Source of the DNA: Candidula unifasciata
Lineage: Eukaryota; Mollusca; Gastropoda; Stylommatophora; Geomitridae
Length of the DNA stretch: 64,000 bases
Direction: 5' to 3'
Assembly: GCA_905116865.2 (NCBI GenBank)
Contig: CAJHNH020000805.1
Span: 295,737 to 359,736, forward strand
Under the pieces are notes generated by a model. It worked only from the letters and a program-made list of their open reading frames with translations, was not told where the DNA came from and did not search any database. A program made the position numbers and the translations under genes. Of this stretch, positions 1 to 11,039 are shown piece by piece (the first letter of the stretch is position 1; each line of letters starts with the position of its first letter).

Positions 1-717
1 ATATAATTCCCGGTAATACATCCGGTCCGGTAGGTCAGTAATAAATATTCAGTGAAACAGTCTAACAGCAGTGTCCTTGTGTCTCGTCTGGGTTACTGGG
101 GTCAGTAAAGCAGCGGAGCCCAAGAATTATTGTATGCATAATTGAATGTTTATTAATTAGCATCGAGACGGGAGAATGGGGTTAGGAAAATGAATCGTCA
201 TCAGCAGACGAAATACTGTAGAATACCACAAACAAATTATGGGGCGCCAGATATATTCGTTGTTCATAGCGTGTTTGATGTGTTTGACTTTAGAGTGATA
301 CGAGATATTCGATTTGTGCGTTGCTAGAATAAACTCACACAATACAAACATTAAAACATGTTTGACCCACACACTCACACACACACACCCTATCTCTCTT
401 TATCGCTCTCTCTCTCTGTCTCTCTCGCACACACACAAACACACACACACACACACACAACGAGCAGAGTTTTCTGACTATTAATTTATCTCCACATCTA
501 TCATCGACAGTTCACACATTCAGCACATCTCTGCTTCTGCTCTTGTAAAAACAAAAACAACAGAAATATCTATATGTACTTGCTTCAACATCGCCATTCT
601 GGATTGCCTGAAATCCTCAAAGTTTGACATGTCACAGTGTCTGTGCTTCGCTTTTATCACCACTTGGAGTAACTGTTTGAAGTCAGTTCAGATTATTATC
701 TATGTACTTCTGAAACG
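1..717. other. Intergenic sequence with CA/CT low-complexity tract
   Basis: No gene is supported here. Positions about 366-460 hold a mixed CA and CT simple tract. The short minus-strand frame at 157-384 uses that tract as its start region and shows no domain. Confidence 0.6.
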
Positions 718-937
718 TCTGGGTCCCGGCGGAACCGAACTTTCTTCGAAAATCACCTTGGCTCCCAGGTCGACCTGAGTTATTACCAGGTGAAGTCGTG
801 GGAAGTAAAGGCGGCTGACGTGATACTGACCACATAACACACTAAGTGCCGATCGGTCTATAAAATATAAGTCTAGCCCTATATACCCAATACACCTGAA
901 GATGTGGAAAAGGGCCTTTTACTTTATTTGTACTCCT
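718..937 (+). mobile_element. SINE family A copy, 5' truncated
   Basis: The central block AGGTCGACC, the block around GGCGGCTGACGTGATACTGACC and the 3' block GTCTAGCCCTATATACCC match the intact copy at 4970-5246 in the same order. The tRNA-like head is mostly missing. It ends in a T-rich stretch near 937, as other copies do. Confidence 0.7.
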
Positions 938-1302
938 GTCACGTTCATGGGTGTTCTAATGAGCTCTACATGAAATCCATCGGCGTTAAACGAAAAGCCA
1001 TTTCGGTTCCTTGTTGATTCCTTGTACACTTGGTTGGTTGATCGTTCCTAGAACCACAGACCTTCAGTTAAAATACATGTGCAGTGGTACCTCAACTAAC
1101 GAACTTAATTCGTTTCTTACTCAAAAGTTCGTGTCTCGAAACCCAATTCAACATTATACCTTACATGAAATCAAATTATCCGTTCTCAAATTAGGAGATT
1201 TAAAAGAACAGTTCATATGTAGAGTGTTTCGCAAATCGGGGCACCACGGATGTATTCTGTCTAATCGTTGTATTTATTAAAAGGGAAGTAATCGTTTTGC
1301 AC
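938..1302. other. Intergenic sequence
   Basis: An 89-codon frame at 1011-1280 shows no recognisable domain. Part of it (about 1085-1215) has the look of a dispersed repeat (GTACCTCAACTAACGAAC and onward), but no second copy was found in the window. Confidence 0.4.
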
Positions 1303-1452
<150 letters not shown>

Positions 1453-1494
1453 GATTTTACCGGACTAAAACATCACACAAGCAATAAACACTCT

Positions 1495-1612
1495 ATGACA
1501 CAAAGTGCCACTGGGTGGATGAGGATCACCCCTGGAGAGGTCCCAGAAACCGCATTCAGTCATTAAACCATATTTATGGCCAGGCTATATTGCGGCCCCT
1601 GACTGTTTACTA
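1495..1612 (+). repeat. Dispersed repeat F, copy 1
   Basis: Shares an ordered series of blocks with 34855-34980: AAGTGCCACT, GTGGATGAG, ATCACCC, a GGAGA block, CTATATT and GGGCCCCTG-like. Two diverged copies 33 kb apart indicate a dispersed element of about 120 bp. Its class is unknown. Confidence 0.6.
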
Positions 1613-2029
1613 ACATGATGTATGTTCAATGCGCTGGCTGACAGTGTGATAAAGTGGCTATGCCGACCAGTCTTTTCAACCTTTCATTGCCCACAACACC
1701 CACATAGTCTTGCAGAAAGATAAAGTTTACTTTGACAATTGTTTTACTCTGCAGGGTTTCAATCCATATCCGCTCGAGTAACCCGGCTCGGGCTTCCATG
1801 TTATTCTGCAAGCCGACGTGTAGTTTTTGCATAGTTCCACGTAAAGACATTGTCACTGAGGGCATTTACGTTGTTGCACTGTGTTGTGACTCTAGAGACT
1901 TCGCTACTGGCTTCCTTGACACTGCTACAACGTGAGCGTGAAGAGAAGACACACATTTGCTGTTGATGCCGACCAATCAAACAGTGTTTATGTGTCAACA
2001 CCTTCGGTCCTTTATTGTCATTTACAGCG

Positions 2030-2420
2030 GGCTGCGTGGTCTCGAGGGATGGCGTCCGCCTCGAATGCTAGGGGTTCCAGGTTGAATCCCCGGTAAGGGC
2101 TGGGATTTTTTCACGCGGACTTGGACTTCTAGTAGTTCCCCTGGTCTCTGGGTAGTGAGATCGGACGCCCGTGTGCATTGTTGGGCACGTAAAAAAAACC
2201 TTTTGCAGGTTTAAATCGAAAAAAGTAGCTTAACTACGCTGTCCGGGTAACATTTTGAGGTAAAAATCTACCTAAGTATTTCAGAACCCTTGCCGGTGCT
2301 ACAGAGCCTGTGCACTGTGCAGAGCTTCTTGGACTCAGACTTGAGTTAGAAAAAGAACAGAGAACTTATAGGTTTGTACCCATGTGCCATGATGTTGATC
2401 CGTTGTTTAAACTTCAAACT
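2030..2420 (+). mobile_element. SINE family B, tRNA-headed, about 390 bp
   Basis: The head carries a box A-like TGCGTGGTCTCGAGG and a box B-like GGTTGAATCCC, followed by a body with TGTTGGGCACGTAAA and a tail block GCCGGTGCTACAGAG. The same order occurs in reverse at 5540-5900, including the downstream block CATGTGCCATGATGTT. This explains the apparent coding similarity between frames at 2310-2504 (+) and 5250-5645 (-). The head-to-tail order supports transcription on the plus strand. Confidence 0.75.
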
Positions 2421-3777
2421 ATTGTCATTTACATGGATCGGATTCTTTCGATTATTACACAGCATTTAGTAAACACAAACGTGGTGAATGTGAGACATGA
2501 ATGACATGGTGTCCTTCTCTGCTTAGACTATAGATTTGTCAGGTGATGCTCTAGTTTGACGGCGTCTTCAGCATTCAGCAATCGGTGCCTTTGTCTTCTT
2601 TGTGATGAGCGCTTCATGTAGTTGTGTTATATTGTTTCTCGACGTGTCCTCTCTTGAGTGTCTAGAATAACGAAGCATATGGCCAGGGACATTTAGCATT
2701 AAAACGTTAACGCTATACAACATGATCCATCTGTTGACGTCGATGGGAACAATAGAAAAACCAGCAGCAATATTAATATTACTGTGCAATGGAAACTATC
2801 AATCTGAAATTATAAATATATATCAAATTTAAAGATGCTGTTTATTATGTAATTAATTCTCTGAATGAATACGTGAATTCTCTTTTCTGCCTACACATCT
2901 GTCAGTCACTAACCCTAAGAAATTGTAGTCATGTTGTGTGTTTGTCTCCCCTCCTCCTTTCCACGCGGGATGGCTGTCGTCAAGAAATAACAGTAAGTAA
3001 CTGTAAGTCAATCCTTCGGTGCTTGTTTACATTTAGATGCAGCAAATGCTGCAGCCAATTTAGTCGAATGTCCTTTGTTGTCTTGTTAGTTACCATCAGT
3101 CCTCACTTCTTAGCGAATCTATTATAACATCCACACAATTCCCCAAGGCGTGGTGGCTGCTGATCAGAAAGCATCTTGCTCAGATGTTGTCTCGCGTGTT
3201 GCCTGTCTGAGCTCTCTGTCTGTCATACTTGTAGTGTATCTGATCGAGCTCATTGAAAGATCTCGATATCTTTTATAATCTCTCAAAGATCTTTATTTTT
3301 TATATTTATTTTAGTCTGGCAGGAAATGTATAAAATTAATTGAATCCAGTGAGTCTCAAAACACACGTCTAGATGTCTAATTTTCTGATTTGTATGTGTT
3401 GATACGTGGAACTACACATAGTTGCGAATAAAACCTGCATACTTCGGGACGATTCTCCACCATTTTACATAAAACATAATGTTTATTGGCTCCGCAGACG
3501 TAATATTATATCATCGTCTAAAATTATGATCTTATCAATACAATGTTATATACCCATACTTCCCGAATATTTCCTGGCACCCTTTGAGGATTGGGCCTGC
3601 GTGAGAGAGATGGGTACTGTTTGATAAAATCCAGACATCTAACACAGGACAAACTGGCAAGCATCTAACCACCCAGAGTTACAGCGTTGACTAAGTTGTT
3701 AATTAAAAGAAGCTTTACATGTAATAGTGATGAGTGTAGCTGGTAGAAATAACGATTCAGAACCCAAGCCTATGAGT
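2421..3777. other. Intergenic sequence, AT-rich
   Basis: Short frames only (at most 84 codons), with no domain, no repeat family member and no conserved signal recognised. Confidence 0.5.
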
Positions 3778-4045
3778 TGCTGTAGCTTAGATGGTAGCCT
3801 GCCATGCTAAAATCTTGGGTTTTATTGCGCATCCAGTGGGTTTAATTCCAAAAATTGACTTCGGTTTCCAGATCGAACAAGTCTAAAATGTGTAGCGGGT
3901 AATGTCCGTGGAAGTCAAGATAGCCGGCGGGATGTTGACCACATCGTCCATCGCGTGTCAGTTTATCACCAAAATATGTCTTCCGTCGGTATCCGATGTG
4001 TCAACGGCGTAAAATCAGACCCTTTACTCAATAAATAAATGTGCC
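3778..4045 (+). mobile_element. SINE family A copy, degenerate
   Basis: It aligns loosely to the intact copy: a tRNA-like start TTGCTGTAGCTTAGATGG, a decayed box B, the block GAAGTCAAGATAGCCGGCGG, and an end block resembling GGCGTAAAATCAGACCCTTTACT. It is strongly diverged, suggesting an old insertion. Confidence 0.5.
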
Positions 4046-4371
4046 GGCGAGTATTAGAGGAGTCTGTCTATCATGGCAACTGTATAACTCAAGTAGGCAG
4101 AGTAGTCCTGGGTTCAAGTTTTTTCCCAATACTGATGTTCTTGTAACTGTCGGACCTGACGCTCAACGGAGCCATTAAACAAACACAGATGAAACCAGGT
4201 TTCGTTTGATTTACACGAAAAAAAAAAAAAAACCAGCGTTGGTTTTTACCACTACGTGTAAATAACAAACAAAAAAAGTATCGATAATCACACAGTGTCA
4301 CTTACAGTGGTGCTGAAAGGCATGATTCCTAAAGAAACGTACCGATACTGCGTACTGCTGCGTACCGTCGC

Positions 4372-4407
4372 TGGGGGGGGGGGGGGTCAGAAAAGGGGGG
4401 GGGGGGG
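4372..4407 (+). repeat. Poly-G tracts
   Basis: Two uninterrupted G runs of roughly 12-14 bases, separated by an A-rich spacer. They could form a quadruplex, or they may be sequencing-sensitive homopolymers. Confidence 0.9.
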
Positions 4408-4689
4408 CAAAGAGGAACAACTATAAGTAAAAATTTTTTAATTATTACTTTTTTTTATGGTCAGGATCAAAAATAAAATTCAAACCTCAACAGTCCACTG
4501 CGACAGCATGGGAGATTCGGCCCTAAATCCACAGCTCAAAAACCTCCTGGCTTACTTCAGAACATGTGTAAATACAGTTAGTAATGGTCAACAGCAAAAT
4601 CGTAGATTTACATAAAGAGTGGCATCGGCATCCTCTGTGCCATGTGGCAAGCATCGCTTCAGATATCTCCAGGATTTGGCACTCTGTGA

Positions 4690-5330
4690 ATTTTTTTGTC
4701 TATGGGTAGGTGTATTGGGAAACGAATAGACAGACGAACTGGCTGGTACTGCTGGTGGTGAATGGATGCACGATAAACTAGATGTGGTCAATGCTCACTA
4801 AGTGCATGTGAACAATGTGGAATCGCGAACAGATCACGGTGTGGAGAGAATGCTATAACAGGGGGTGACCAGGGAATCTGGTCGACACTCTGCCCCCGAA
4901 GGAAAGACACGATGGACAAATACCCAGACTGCTACAGATACCATTAACACTTGCACTTTTCACAGGCTGTCCCCGTGGCGGAGCAGCTAGACGCTGGCTG
5001 CGGATCGGAAGATCGTGAGTTCGCTCCCTGGAGGAGACGGACTTTTTTCAAAAATGACCTTGACCCCCAGGTCGACCCAGCCTTAAGTGGGTACCGGGTA
5101 CAGTCTCGGGAAGCTGAGGCGGCCAGCGTGATGCTGACCACTCACCTATCTTGTGGCGATTGGTCTTTAAAAATATAGGTCTAGCCCTATATTCCCTTTA
5201 CGCCCTAAGGCGTTAAAAAGGGTCCTTTACTTTTTTTAAAAACTTTTTTTCACAGGCTGCTGAAGATGAGGGTGGAGCACATATGGATATTTTCAGCATG
5301 CTGTGATGTCGGTTTTGTTCGGTCGTTTGT
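4690..5330 (+). pseudogene. LINE family X RNase H C-terminal relic, split by a SINE
   Basis: Positions 4705-4780 encode a decayed VLGNE...DELAGTAG block typical of the C-terminal part of LINE RNase H (PGHxGVxGNExAD), with in-frame stops. The downstream block CTGCTACAGATACCATTAAC corresponds to CTGGCACCATTAGTAT in related copies (40930-41390, 56380-57120). It resumes at 5251 with GGCTGCTGAAGATGAGG after the SINE insertion at 4970-5246. It is not functional. Confidence 0.7.
4970..5246 (+). mobile_element. SINE family A, full-length copy with target-site duplication
   Basis: A tRNA-derived head has a box A-like TGGCGGAGCAGCTAGACG and a box B-like TGAGTTCGCTCCC. The body contains AGGTCGACCCAGCC and GTGGGTACC, the GGCGGCCAGCGTGATGCTGACC block and TAGGTCTAGCCCTATATTCCC. 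The 3' end is T-rich. A near-perfect direct repeat TTTTCACAGGCTG flanks it (4957-4969 and 5247-5259), the signature of target-primed insertion. The element splits the older LINE X relic precisely, so it is the younger insertion. Box A/B promoter function by RNA polymerase III is inferred from the family type. Confidence 0.9.
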
Positions 5331-5539
5331 GGTTATGCTGGTTGGGCTGCTGGTTGTGTAGAATGATGTTGAAGAAGATTCTCGCTTGTTGTAAGACTTG
5401 AATAAATGGGGTCTGGTCATGGCTACAAGAAGAGCCATACCTGCCGAGAAATCTCCACATGCAGTAAAGAGAGATGCAATGGTCAATAAAAATTGTCCGG
5501 AATGTATCCCCAACTCTGCTTCTTCTCGGTTTAGAGGTG

Positions 5540-5900
5540 GATGAACATCATGGCACAAGGGAAGTAACCCATAAGTGCTTCGTTCTACTTCTGACTCGGG
5601 CCTGAGTCCGAAGATTCCCAGCGCGGTGCACGAACTCCGTAGCACCGGCGAGGATCCTGAAATACTTTGGGTACATTTGTAACTCCAGTTTTTGCCTGGA
5701 CTGCACCGCTAAACTACTCTTCTTCTATTTCCGACTGCCAGGAGATGTTTTACGTGTGCAACAATACATACAGGCGTCCAAAGTTACTACCCAGAAACCA
5801 GAGGAAATTGCTAGGTGCAAGTGAAAAAATCCCAGCATTCACCAGGGCTTGAACTGAGACTTCCAGCACGCGAGGCCTCGAGACCACGCAGCCAGCCGAA
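5540..5900 (-). mobile_element. SINE family B copy, minus strand
   Basis: Reverse complement of the 2030-2420 element: tRNA-like head TGCGTGGTCTCGAGG near 5893-5879, then the GCTGGGATTTTTTCAC block, the CGCCGGTGCTACGGAG block and the tail with TTGTGCCATGATGTT. The 131-codon minus frame at 5250-5645 overlaps its tail and is not treated as a gene. Confidence 0.75.
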
Positions 5901-5914
5901 CAAATGGTGATGTG

Positions 5915-6530
5915 TTACATATAAGGAGAACTGTGCTGTCTACTGATATGAATGCTTATATGATCACTTTACAAATAAAACATCAAATAAATGAAAGACG
6001 CCGATGAGGATACTAGGTTCCCCAATCTGTTGACAGGTTATTTTTGTTGTTGTGAATGCTGATGTCAAACAGATAATAAGGACTTTGTGGTCTACTGACA
6101 TGAATGTTAATATGATCACTTTACTAATGTCAAACAGATAAGGAGGACTGTGCTGTCTACTGATATAAATGCTTATATGATCACTTTAGAAATAAAACAT
6201 CAAATAAATGAAAGACGCCGATGAGGATACTAGGCTCCCTAATCTGTTGACGGGTTTTGTTTTGTTTGTTTGTTGTTGTTGTTGTGAATGCTGATGTCAA
6301 ACAGATAAGGAAGACTTTGTGGTCTACTGATATGAATGCTAATATGATTACTTTACTAATGTCAAACAGATAATGAGGACTTGGCTGTCTTCTGACATGA
6401 ATGCTAATACGACGGAATTCGCTAACGAAACATATAATTAGACTCTCCGATGATGGTACTAGGCACTCCAATCTAAATCTGCAGCAATCTCCTTTTCTGA
6501 ATGCTGATGTATAACACTTTATTATTTCCA
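5915..6530. repeat. Tandem repeat, unit about 220 bp, roughly three copies
   Basis: Blocks such as AATAAAACATCAAATAAATG at 5975 and 6192, and GAATGCTGATGTCAAACAG, recur about 218 bp apart. A third, diverged copy starts near 6400. Each unit itself contains two related halves with CTACTGATATGAATGC. Confidence 0.75.
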
Positions 6531-6754
6531 CGAAAAAATGCATTACCATATTTGTTATTTAACTGCCCTTTCACATCTTCTTCTGTTTGCTCCAGTGCTA
6601 TGTTCATGTAGCCATCCAGACATGATAATACGCCTTTTTAATCAACCCTAGAGTGCAACTTCACCATGAGTGGTCTACCTCTGATTTGGTTTAGACACTC
6701 ACTAGGTGTTTGTCGATGACTCATGCTTTTTGTTGATTAACTTCGTGTACTGAT

Positions 6755-7035
6755 GGACAATGTTTCGCCGGAAGAAGTTCTTCTTCGTTCACTGGAAGTA
6801 AGCTACGGCGGAAAATCCTGGTTGTTCCTTGATTTGGTCTTTGGCTTTGTGCCAGGGCCTGAGTTTTGTGGGGGATCCATTTCACTGGCTGATTTATGTG
6901 CAGTGAGTTGTTTCTTGCCGCCCTGGCATATGTACTCCAACTTCGAAGGAAATCCCTAATTAGTCGACTCCTACGACATGTTTGCTGGGGAGTCAGTGGA
7001 TCTATTCTTGTTTTCCCCACAGAAAGTATAGTACA
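6755..7035 (-). repeat. Dispersed repeat D copy
   Basis: Contains TTCTTCTTCGTTCACTGG, a GGCGGAAAATCCTGG block, CTTCGAAGGAA, TTAGTCGACTCCTACGACAT and CTATTCTTGTTTTCCCCACA. The same order occurs at 9570-9835, 40485-40770, 46063-46348 and, in the opposite direction, 58797-59085. The end carrying (TTC)n corresponds to a (GAA)n tail on the other strand, so the element is placed on the minus strand. Open frames in this stretch are shadows of the repeat. Confidence 0.75.
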
Positions 7036-7089
7036 CTTGAAATTCCTGTCATACTCAGCTGAACTAGATATTTTAAGCTTAGTTGCGTA

Positions 7090-7311
7090 TCCTTTACAGG
7101 ACGTTGCAGAACCAACCGCAGCAACCCCAGGCTGTTGTGTGGTTTCTATAGACAAATTTACGTCTAGTAGTTTGCTATTGCTTTTTGGACGGTCGGCTTC
7201 TTGATACCACTGTCGAAACCAACGCAAGGCGCATGGCCCGCAGTTGGGATTGAACCCGGCACTCCGGCATTACGAAGCGTTCGCATCAACTTAGCCACAG
7301 AGCCGACTAAC
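7090..7311 (-). mobile_element. SINE family C, tRNA-headed, minus strand
   Basis: On the minus strand the head begins GTCGGCTCTGTGGCTAAG, with a box B-like GGGTTCAATCCCA, then TGGTATCAAGAAGCCGAC, a block around AATAGCAAACTACTAGACG and an end block near CCACACAACAGCC. The same series is found on the plus strand at 58037-58215. The 168-codon minus frame at 6721-7227 is made from this element plus repeat D. Confidence 0.8.
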
Positions 7312-7400
7312 TAAATATTACAAGCTTATATTTCAACATGCTTCGATGATACTGTAACCACTGGCTAGTGAAACTTGTCTGTTAGAATTTCTTGTTAAAG

Positions 7401-7708
7401 GAAACCCTCCTACAAGTTTTGTGTTTTCCTCCGCATCATTTGCCTGCAACTCACACAGGGGGAATATTAATATCCACATAAGGCATCGATGTGGTCCCCG
7501 TGGACTTTTTAATATTAATTCTGAATATGAGCCGACGGTTGCCGTTGACGCTGGTACAATATCGTTGAAGCTTTTAGACAGGGTCGATATTTGCGTTTTT
7601 GTACAGGGCAGTTACAATAAGGAGGTTATTAAAGGTGAATTCATCCATCAATTTTCATTTATTGTGTGGCCGAGATTTAAAAAAAAAGTGCCTTATTGTA
7701 TGGGGTGA
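7401..7708 (+). pseudogene. C1q-like domain, partial exon or relic
   Basis: The plus frame from about 7401 to the stop at 7706-7708 has the pattern of the second half of a C1q domain: an aromatic strand FVFSSASFAC near the start, a middle region with repeated beta-strand alternation, and an end LKLLDRVDI followed 20 residues later by a degraded FSGF motif (here QFSFIV, lacking the glycine). C1q-domain proteins are secreted pattern-recognition or lectin-like proteins. An AG dinucleotide at 7399-7400 could be a splice acceptor. No upstream half of the domain and no signal peptide was found, so it may be a terminal exon or a broken copy. The assignment rests on pattern recognition only. Confidence 0.5.
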
Positions 7709-7849
7709 ATATGGTACATTCAGCTGTGTATCTGGTTAAAGCTGAATACCTTTCCCCTGCACCAACGCAGTTCACTAATTCCTAAAATTTTGATATTATT
7801 TATTCTCTCAATTTCCCTCTTAATTTCATGCAGCTTTCCGGTTTGCACT

Positions 7850-8196
7850 AGTGCTCTACGAGTGATCTACGAGATCGAGTGAATAATGAAACTTTTAGGC
7901 AAATTGTGGGAACGAAACCTTGTACTAGATTCATCGAGAAACAGCAGATCAAGTGGTTTGGCCATCTCGTTAGAATGCAGCAAGATCAAATACCATCACA
8001 AGCACTACATCTCAGAAGACCAACTACAAGAGCAAGAGGACGGCTGCGGAAAATATGGATCGACAACATTAAAGACACTCTACGCCTTCACGGCATGACA
8101 ATAGCCAGTGGCAGCCAACATGCACTGGAACGCAAATTATTCCTCCCCACGTCTCTTAACGACAGAAGTGGTTTATGATGATGATGATGATGACAA
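7850..8196 (+). pseudogene. Non-LTR retrotransposon 3' fragment
   Basis: The frame at 7879-8178 ends in a block typical of the C-terminus of LINE polyproteins: KWFGHLVRM, then Pro and Ala spaced residues, and RGRLRKIWIDNIK. It is followed directly by an (ATG)n tail at 8176-8193, as for a LINE 3' end. No reverse transcriptase core lies upstream, so it is 5' truncated. Confidence 0.75.
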
Positions 8197-8341
8197 GTGC
8201 TCTGACATTGCATGTACCAACGTTTAGGATGTTACTGAAATTTACTTTATCACAGTAGCTGGGTGATGGTCGGGTATCACCTGTAGAACACGCCGCTCCC
8301 TACCGGAGGAGGTGATTTAATTAGAACACCCTTTAACGTCG

Positions 8342-9280
8342 TTGTCTGAATTCGATTGTTGTACAGGCATGATTTATTTTACCAGGGAAAATACAGCAGG
8401 TGTTAAGTCACTTGATTTGTTTTCGGTATACAGTGAATATATAATGAGAGCTATCATGGATATGGCAGGAATTGTGGTTGGTGGTCATAACATAAACAAC
8501 CTGCGATATGCTGATGACACCATCTTGATAGCGACAAGTAAGAAAGAACTACAGGAATTGATAGAGACGGTGTAAGCTGAAAGTGATAAAAAAAGCCGCA
8601 GTTTAAACAATGGAAAGACAGAAGTTAAAATTTGAAAAAAAAAAAAAAAAAAAACAATGCCAAAAAAACAAAGCCAAAGATGTTATTCTAGGACAAGTAC
8701 AGACATTCAAGTATCTAGGCACACGCATAACATCCAGTGAAAGATATATCCCAGAGACAAATAACAGAATAGGACATGCCAAATATGCTTTTTTTGTCAA
8801 ATGAACATGTCATTGGATGTTACGAACATAATTCTCAGATGCTATATAGAGCCAGTGTTAACATACGGCTGTGAATCCTGGAAAATTAATTTTAAAAAAG
8901 ACGAACAATATCTTGAGGCTTCGAATATATGTTTTTACAGAACAATTTTTAGAATTCCTTGGACAGCTAAGAAGAGCAATCCATATGTTTTGAAAGAGGC
9001 GAGTGTTCGAAGACAATTTATCTCAAATATCAAAGGGTACAGTCATCATTTTTTGGTCCATGTTATGAGAACAGGGAAAATGGAACATGTTGTGACTACT
9101 GGAAAGATCTGTGGAAAGAGAGACAGAGGAGGACAGCGCGATATATTTTTGACGGTCTTTTGTCAGGGCTGGGTGTCAACACACGAACTGTTACATGCAG
9201 CTGGGATCGCAAGCTGTGGACAGGCATCATCGCCTACGCCTGTCGACAAGGCACTTGACGATGATGACGCGATTTAATAG
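8342..9280 (+). pseudogene. Non-LTR retrotransposon reverse transcriptase relic
   Basis: Three consecutive frames cover the C-terminal half of a LINE reverse transcriptase. The first (8342-8575) has the fingers/palm region ending in LRYADDTILIA, with the catalytic YADD. The second (8610-8804) has FKYLGTRITS. The third (8801-9277) has YGCESW, a FYRTIFRIPW block, GHxVMRTGKME-like and TGKICGKRDRGGQR. The breaks between frames, including an A-run at 8637-8654, show it is dead. A related decayed copy lies at 11040-11825. The clade is uncertain (RTE- or CR1-like are options). Confidence 0.85.
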
Positions 9281-9569
9281 TCCGAGAGAAAGTGAATTCA
9301 GCTCTACATCTACAATCTTGTCCGAAAATCTTAAATTATTGACATCTCTTACCCATACAAGACTGAATGGTTCAGCACTTGGTGTAACAATTATCAATAA
9401 TTTGAACGTTACTGGGGTGAACTCAGTTGTATATAAGCCTTTTTACAGTCCTAAAGTCTCACTTGGCTCACTTAAATAACGATACAGACACACAAATGAC
9501 TGCAAGATACACATCTGCTGTAACCCTCACGAGTGACCACATTGTTAAACTCGTTGACGGTTCGAAAGC

Positions 9570-9835
9570 GTTTATTCTTCTTCAAATTCTTCGCGTTCAC
9601 CAGCTGGAAACGCTGTAGGAAAGTTTTAGTCGTTTGTCTACTTCTGGACTTTAGTCTTGTTGCAGTACTTGAGTTTTGGGTGCACATCCGATTTACAGAT
9701 CTGGCTTTTTATACGTAGACTGTTGGTTCCTCACCTCTCAGACATATCCATTCCAACGTCGAGGGAAGCACCTCCAATTAGTCGACTCTTACGACATGAT
9801 AGTAAGTGGGCAATGATTTATTCTTTGTTACCCCT
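9570..9835 (-). repeat. Dispersed repeat D copy
   Basis: TTCTTCTTC, then GCGTTCACCAGCTGG, GATTTACAGATCTGGC, TTAGTCGACTCTTACGACAT and a decayed TTTATTCTTTGTTACCCC follow the repeat D order seen at 40485-40770. A short A/G-rich stretch follows. Confidence 0.75.
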
Positions 9836-10605
9836 ACAGGTAATTCCTGAAACCCAGTCAAGCCTTCAGGTGGCCGTCAGGAGTAGGGCTACTGACACAC
9901 AGAGCACGTTGGGTGGGGGTGGGGGGGGGGGAAGGGGGCGCTCAAACTCCCTCTCCCTATCTTACAAACTGAATAAACAATGATGTGACCACTTAAAGGG
10001 CATACTCCTAGTTTAGGAGCACAATAATAATAATTTGCTGAGTATTAGATAAATATAATAATATTTTTGCAATATCAGCGAAGAATTTTAAAGAGCATTT
10101 CTATAATATGGTAAAGGAGAACGCTTAGCCACTTTACAAGTACTGTTCAGGACAGGAGCCTCGATGAGGCTCTGGTCCCACATTCCGGCTCCTATATCAC
10201 AGAGAGAGAAAGAGAAAAAAAAAAGAAAACCAGTCAGACAGAATTAACTGTTTGAATGCCATTATAAAATGTGGCTATCACATTTGTTCCAGAAATGAAG
10301 TCGCGAGTTCCCTCAATTCTCCCGTTTCATAACCCGCTAATATTTAAACGTCACTAAAGTCTGATCATAATTCTGTCGACAAACCCACAAACAAAAGGTG
10401 TCTAAGTAATTTAGGTGTCTCAGTACTCGACTGACTCACAGGCCACTTTATTAAAGTGTTTTCAGTATCTCAATCTCTCAATAGAATCATGTTATCCCAA
10501 TGTCGGAAAGAACCACAGGGAACGGTAGATGCGATGGTGGTAGGGAGTGACAACATTGGCCCTAGCTTGAATAATTGGAAAATAGAAGTAATGGTAATTT
10601 CCGGT

Positions 10606-10643
<38 letters not shown>

Positions 10644-10740
10644 ATTTAATTTAATAAAGAAAATAAAAAGGTAATGTACTCACAAAAAAGTGGCTACAAG
10701 AGGCCGATGCTCATCACAAAGTGCCTACTACTACAGTAAG
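9836..10740. other. Intergenic sequence with poly-G and poly-T tracts
   Basis: Contains a G-rich run near 9910-9935 and a T run of about 34 bases at 10605-10639. The 61-codon frame at 10456-10641 ends in the T run and is not considered coding. Confidence 0.5.
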
Positions 10741-10995
10741 TAAAAATAAGTAAAGGACCCTTTCCTACTCCTTCAGACGTTTTGGATGTATAGGGCAAGG
10801 CTTATATTTTATTGACTAAACAGCAATTGGAGGGTGATGTGGTCAGCTACACGCCGGCCGCATTTACTTCCCAGGAGTGTACCTGGAACCCATTCAAGGC
10901 TAGGTCGACCTAGGAACCAGGGTCATTTTTGAAAAATGTCCGGCCCCTGTCACTGCTCGAAACCACGACCTTCAGATAATTCAACAGCGCTGACA
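10741..10995 (-). mobile_element. SINE family A copy, minus strand
   Basis: The plus strand shows the reverse order: AAAGGACCC, TATAGGGC, GTGATGTGGTCAGC, CGGCCGC, TACTTCCC, AAGGCTAGGTCGACC, then a decayed box B and head (CGAAACCACGACCTTC). It is near full length. Confidence 0.8.
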
Positions 10996-11039
10996 AAAAT
11001 ATGCCTCAACAAATATGCCAGTGTTGCGTACCTATGAGA

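Noticed and set aside
4970..5045. Functional tRNA gene
   Set aside because: The A and B boxes belong to a SINE head; no complete cloverleaf or anticodon arm could be laid out.
5250..5645. 131-codon minus-strand frame
   Set aside because: It overlaps the tail of SINE B and a simple GTT-rich stretch; its similarity to the frame at 2310-2504 is due to the shared SINE.
6721..7227. 168-codon minus-strand frame
   Set aside because: Built from repeat D and SINE C sequence on the minus strand; no protein domain.
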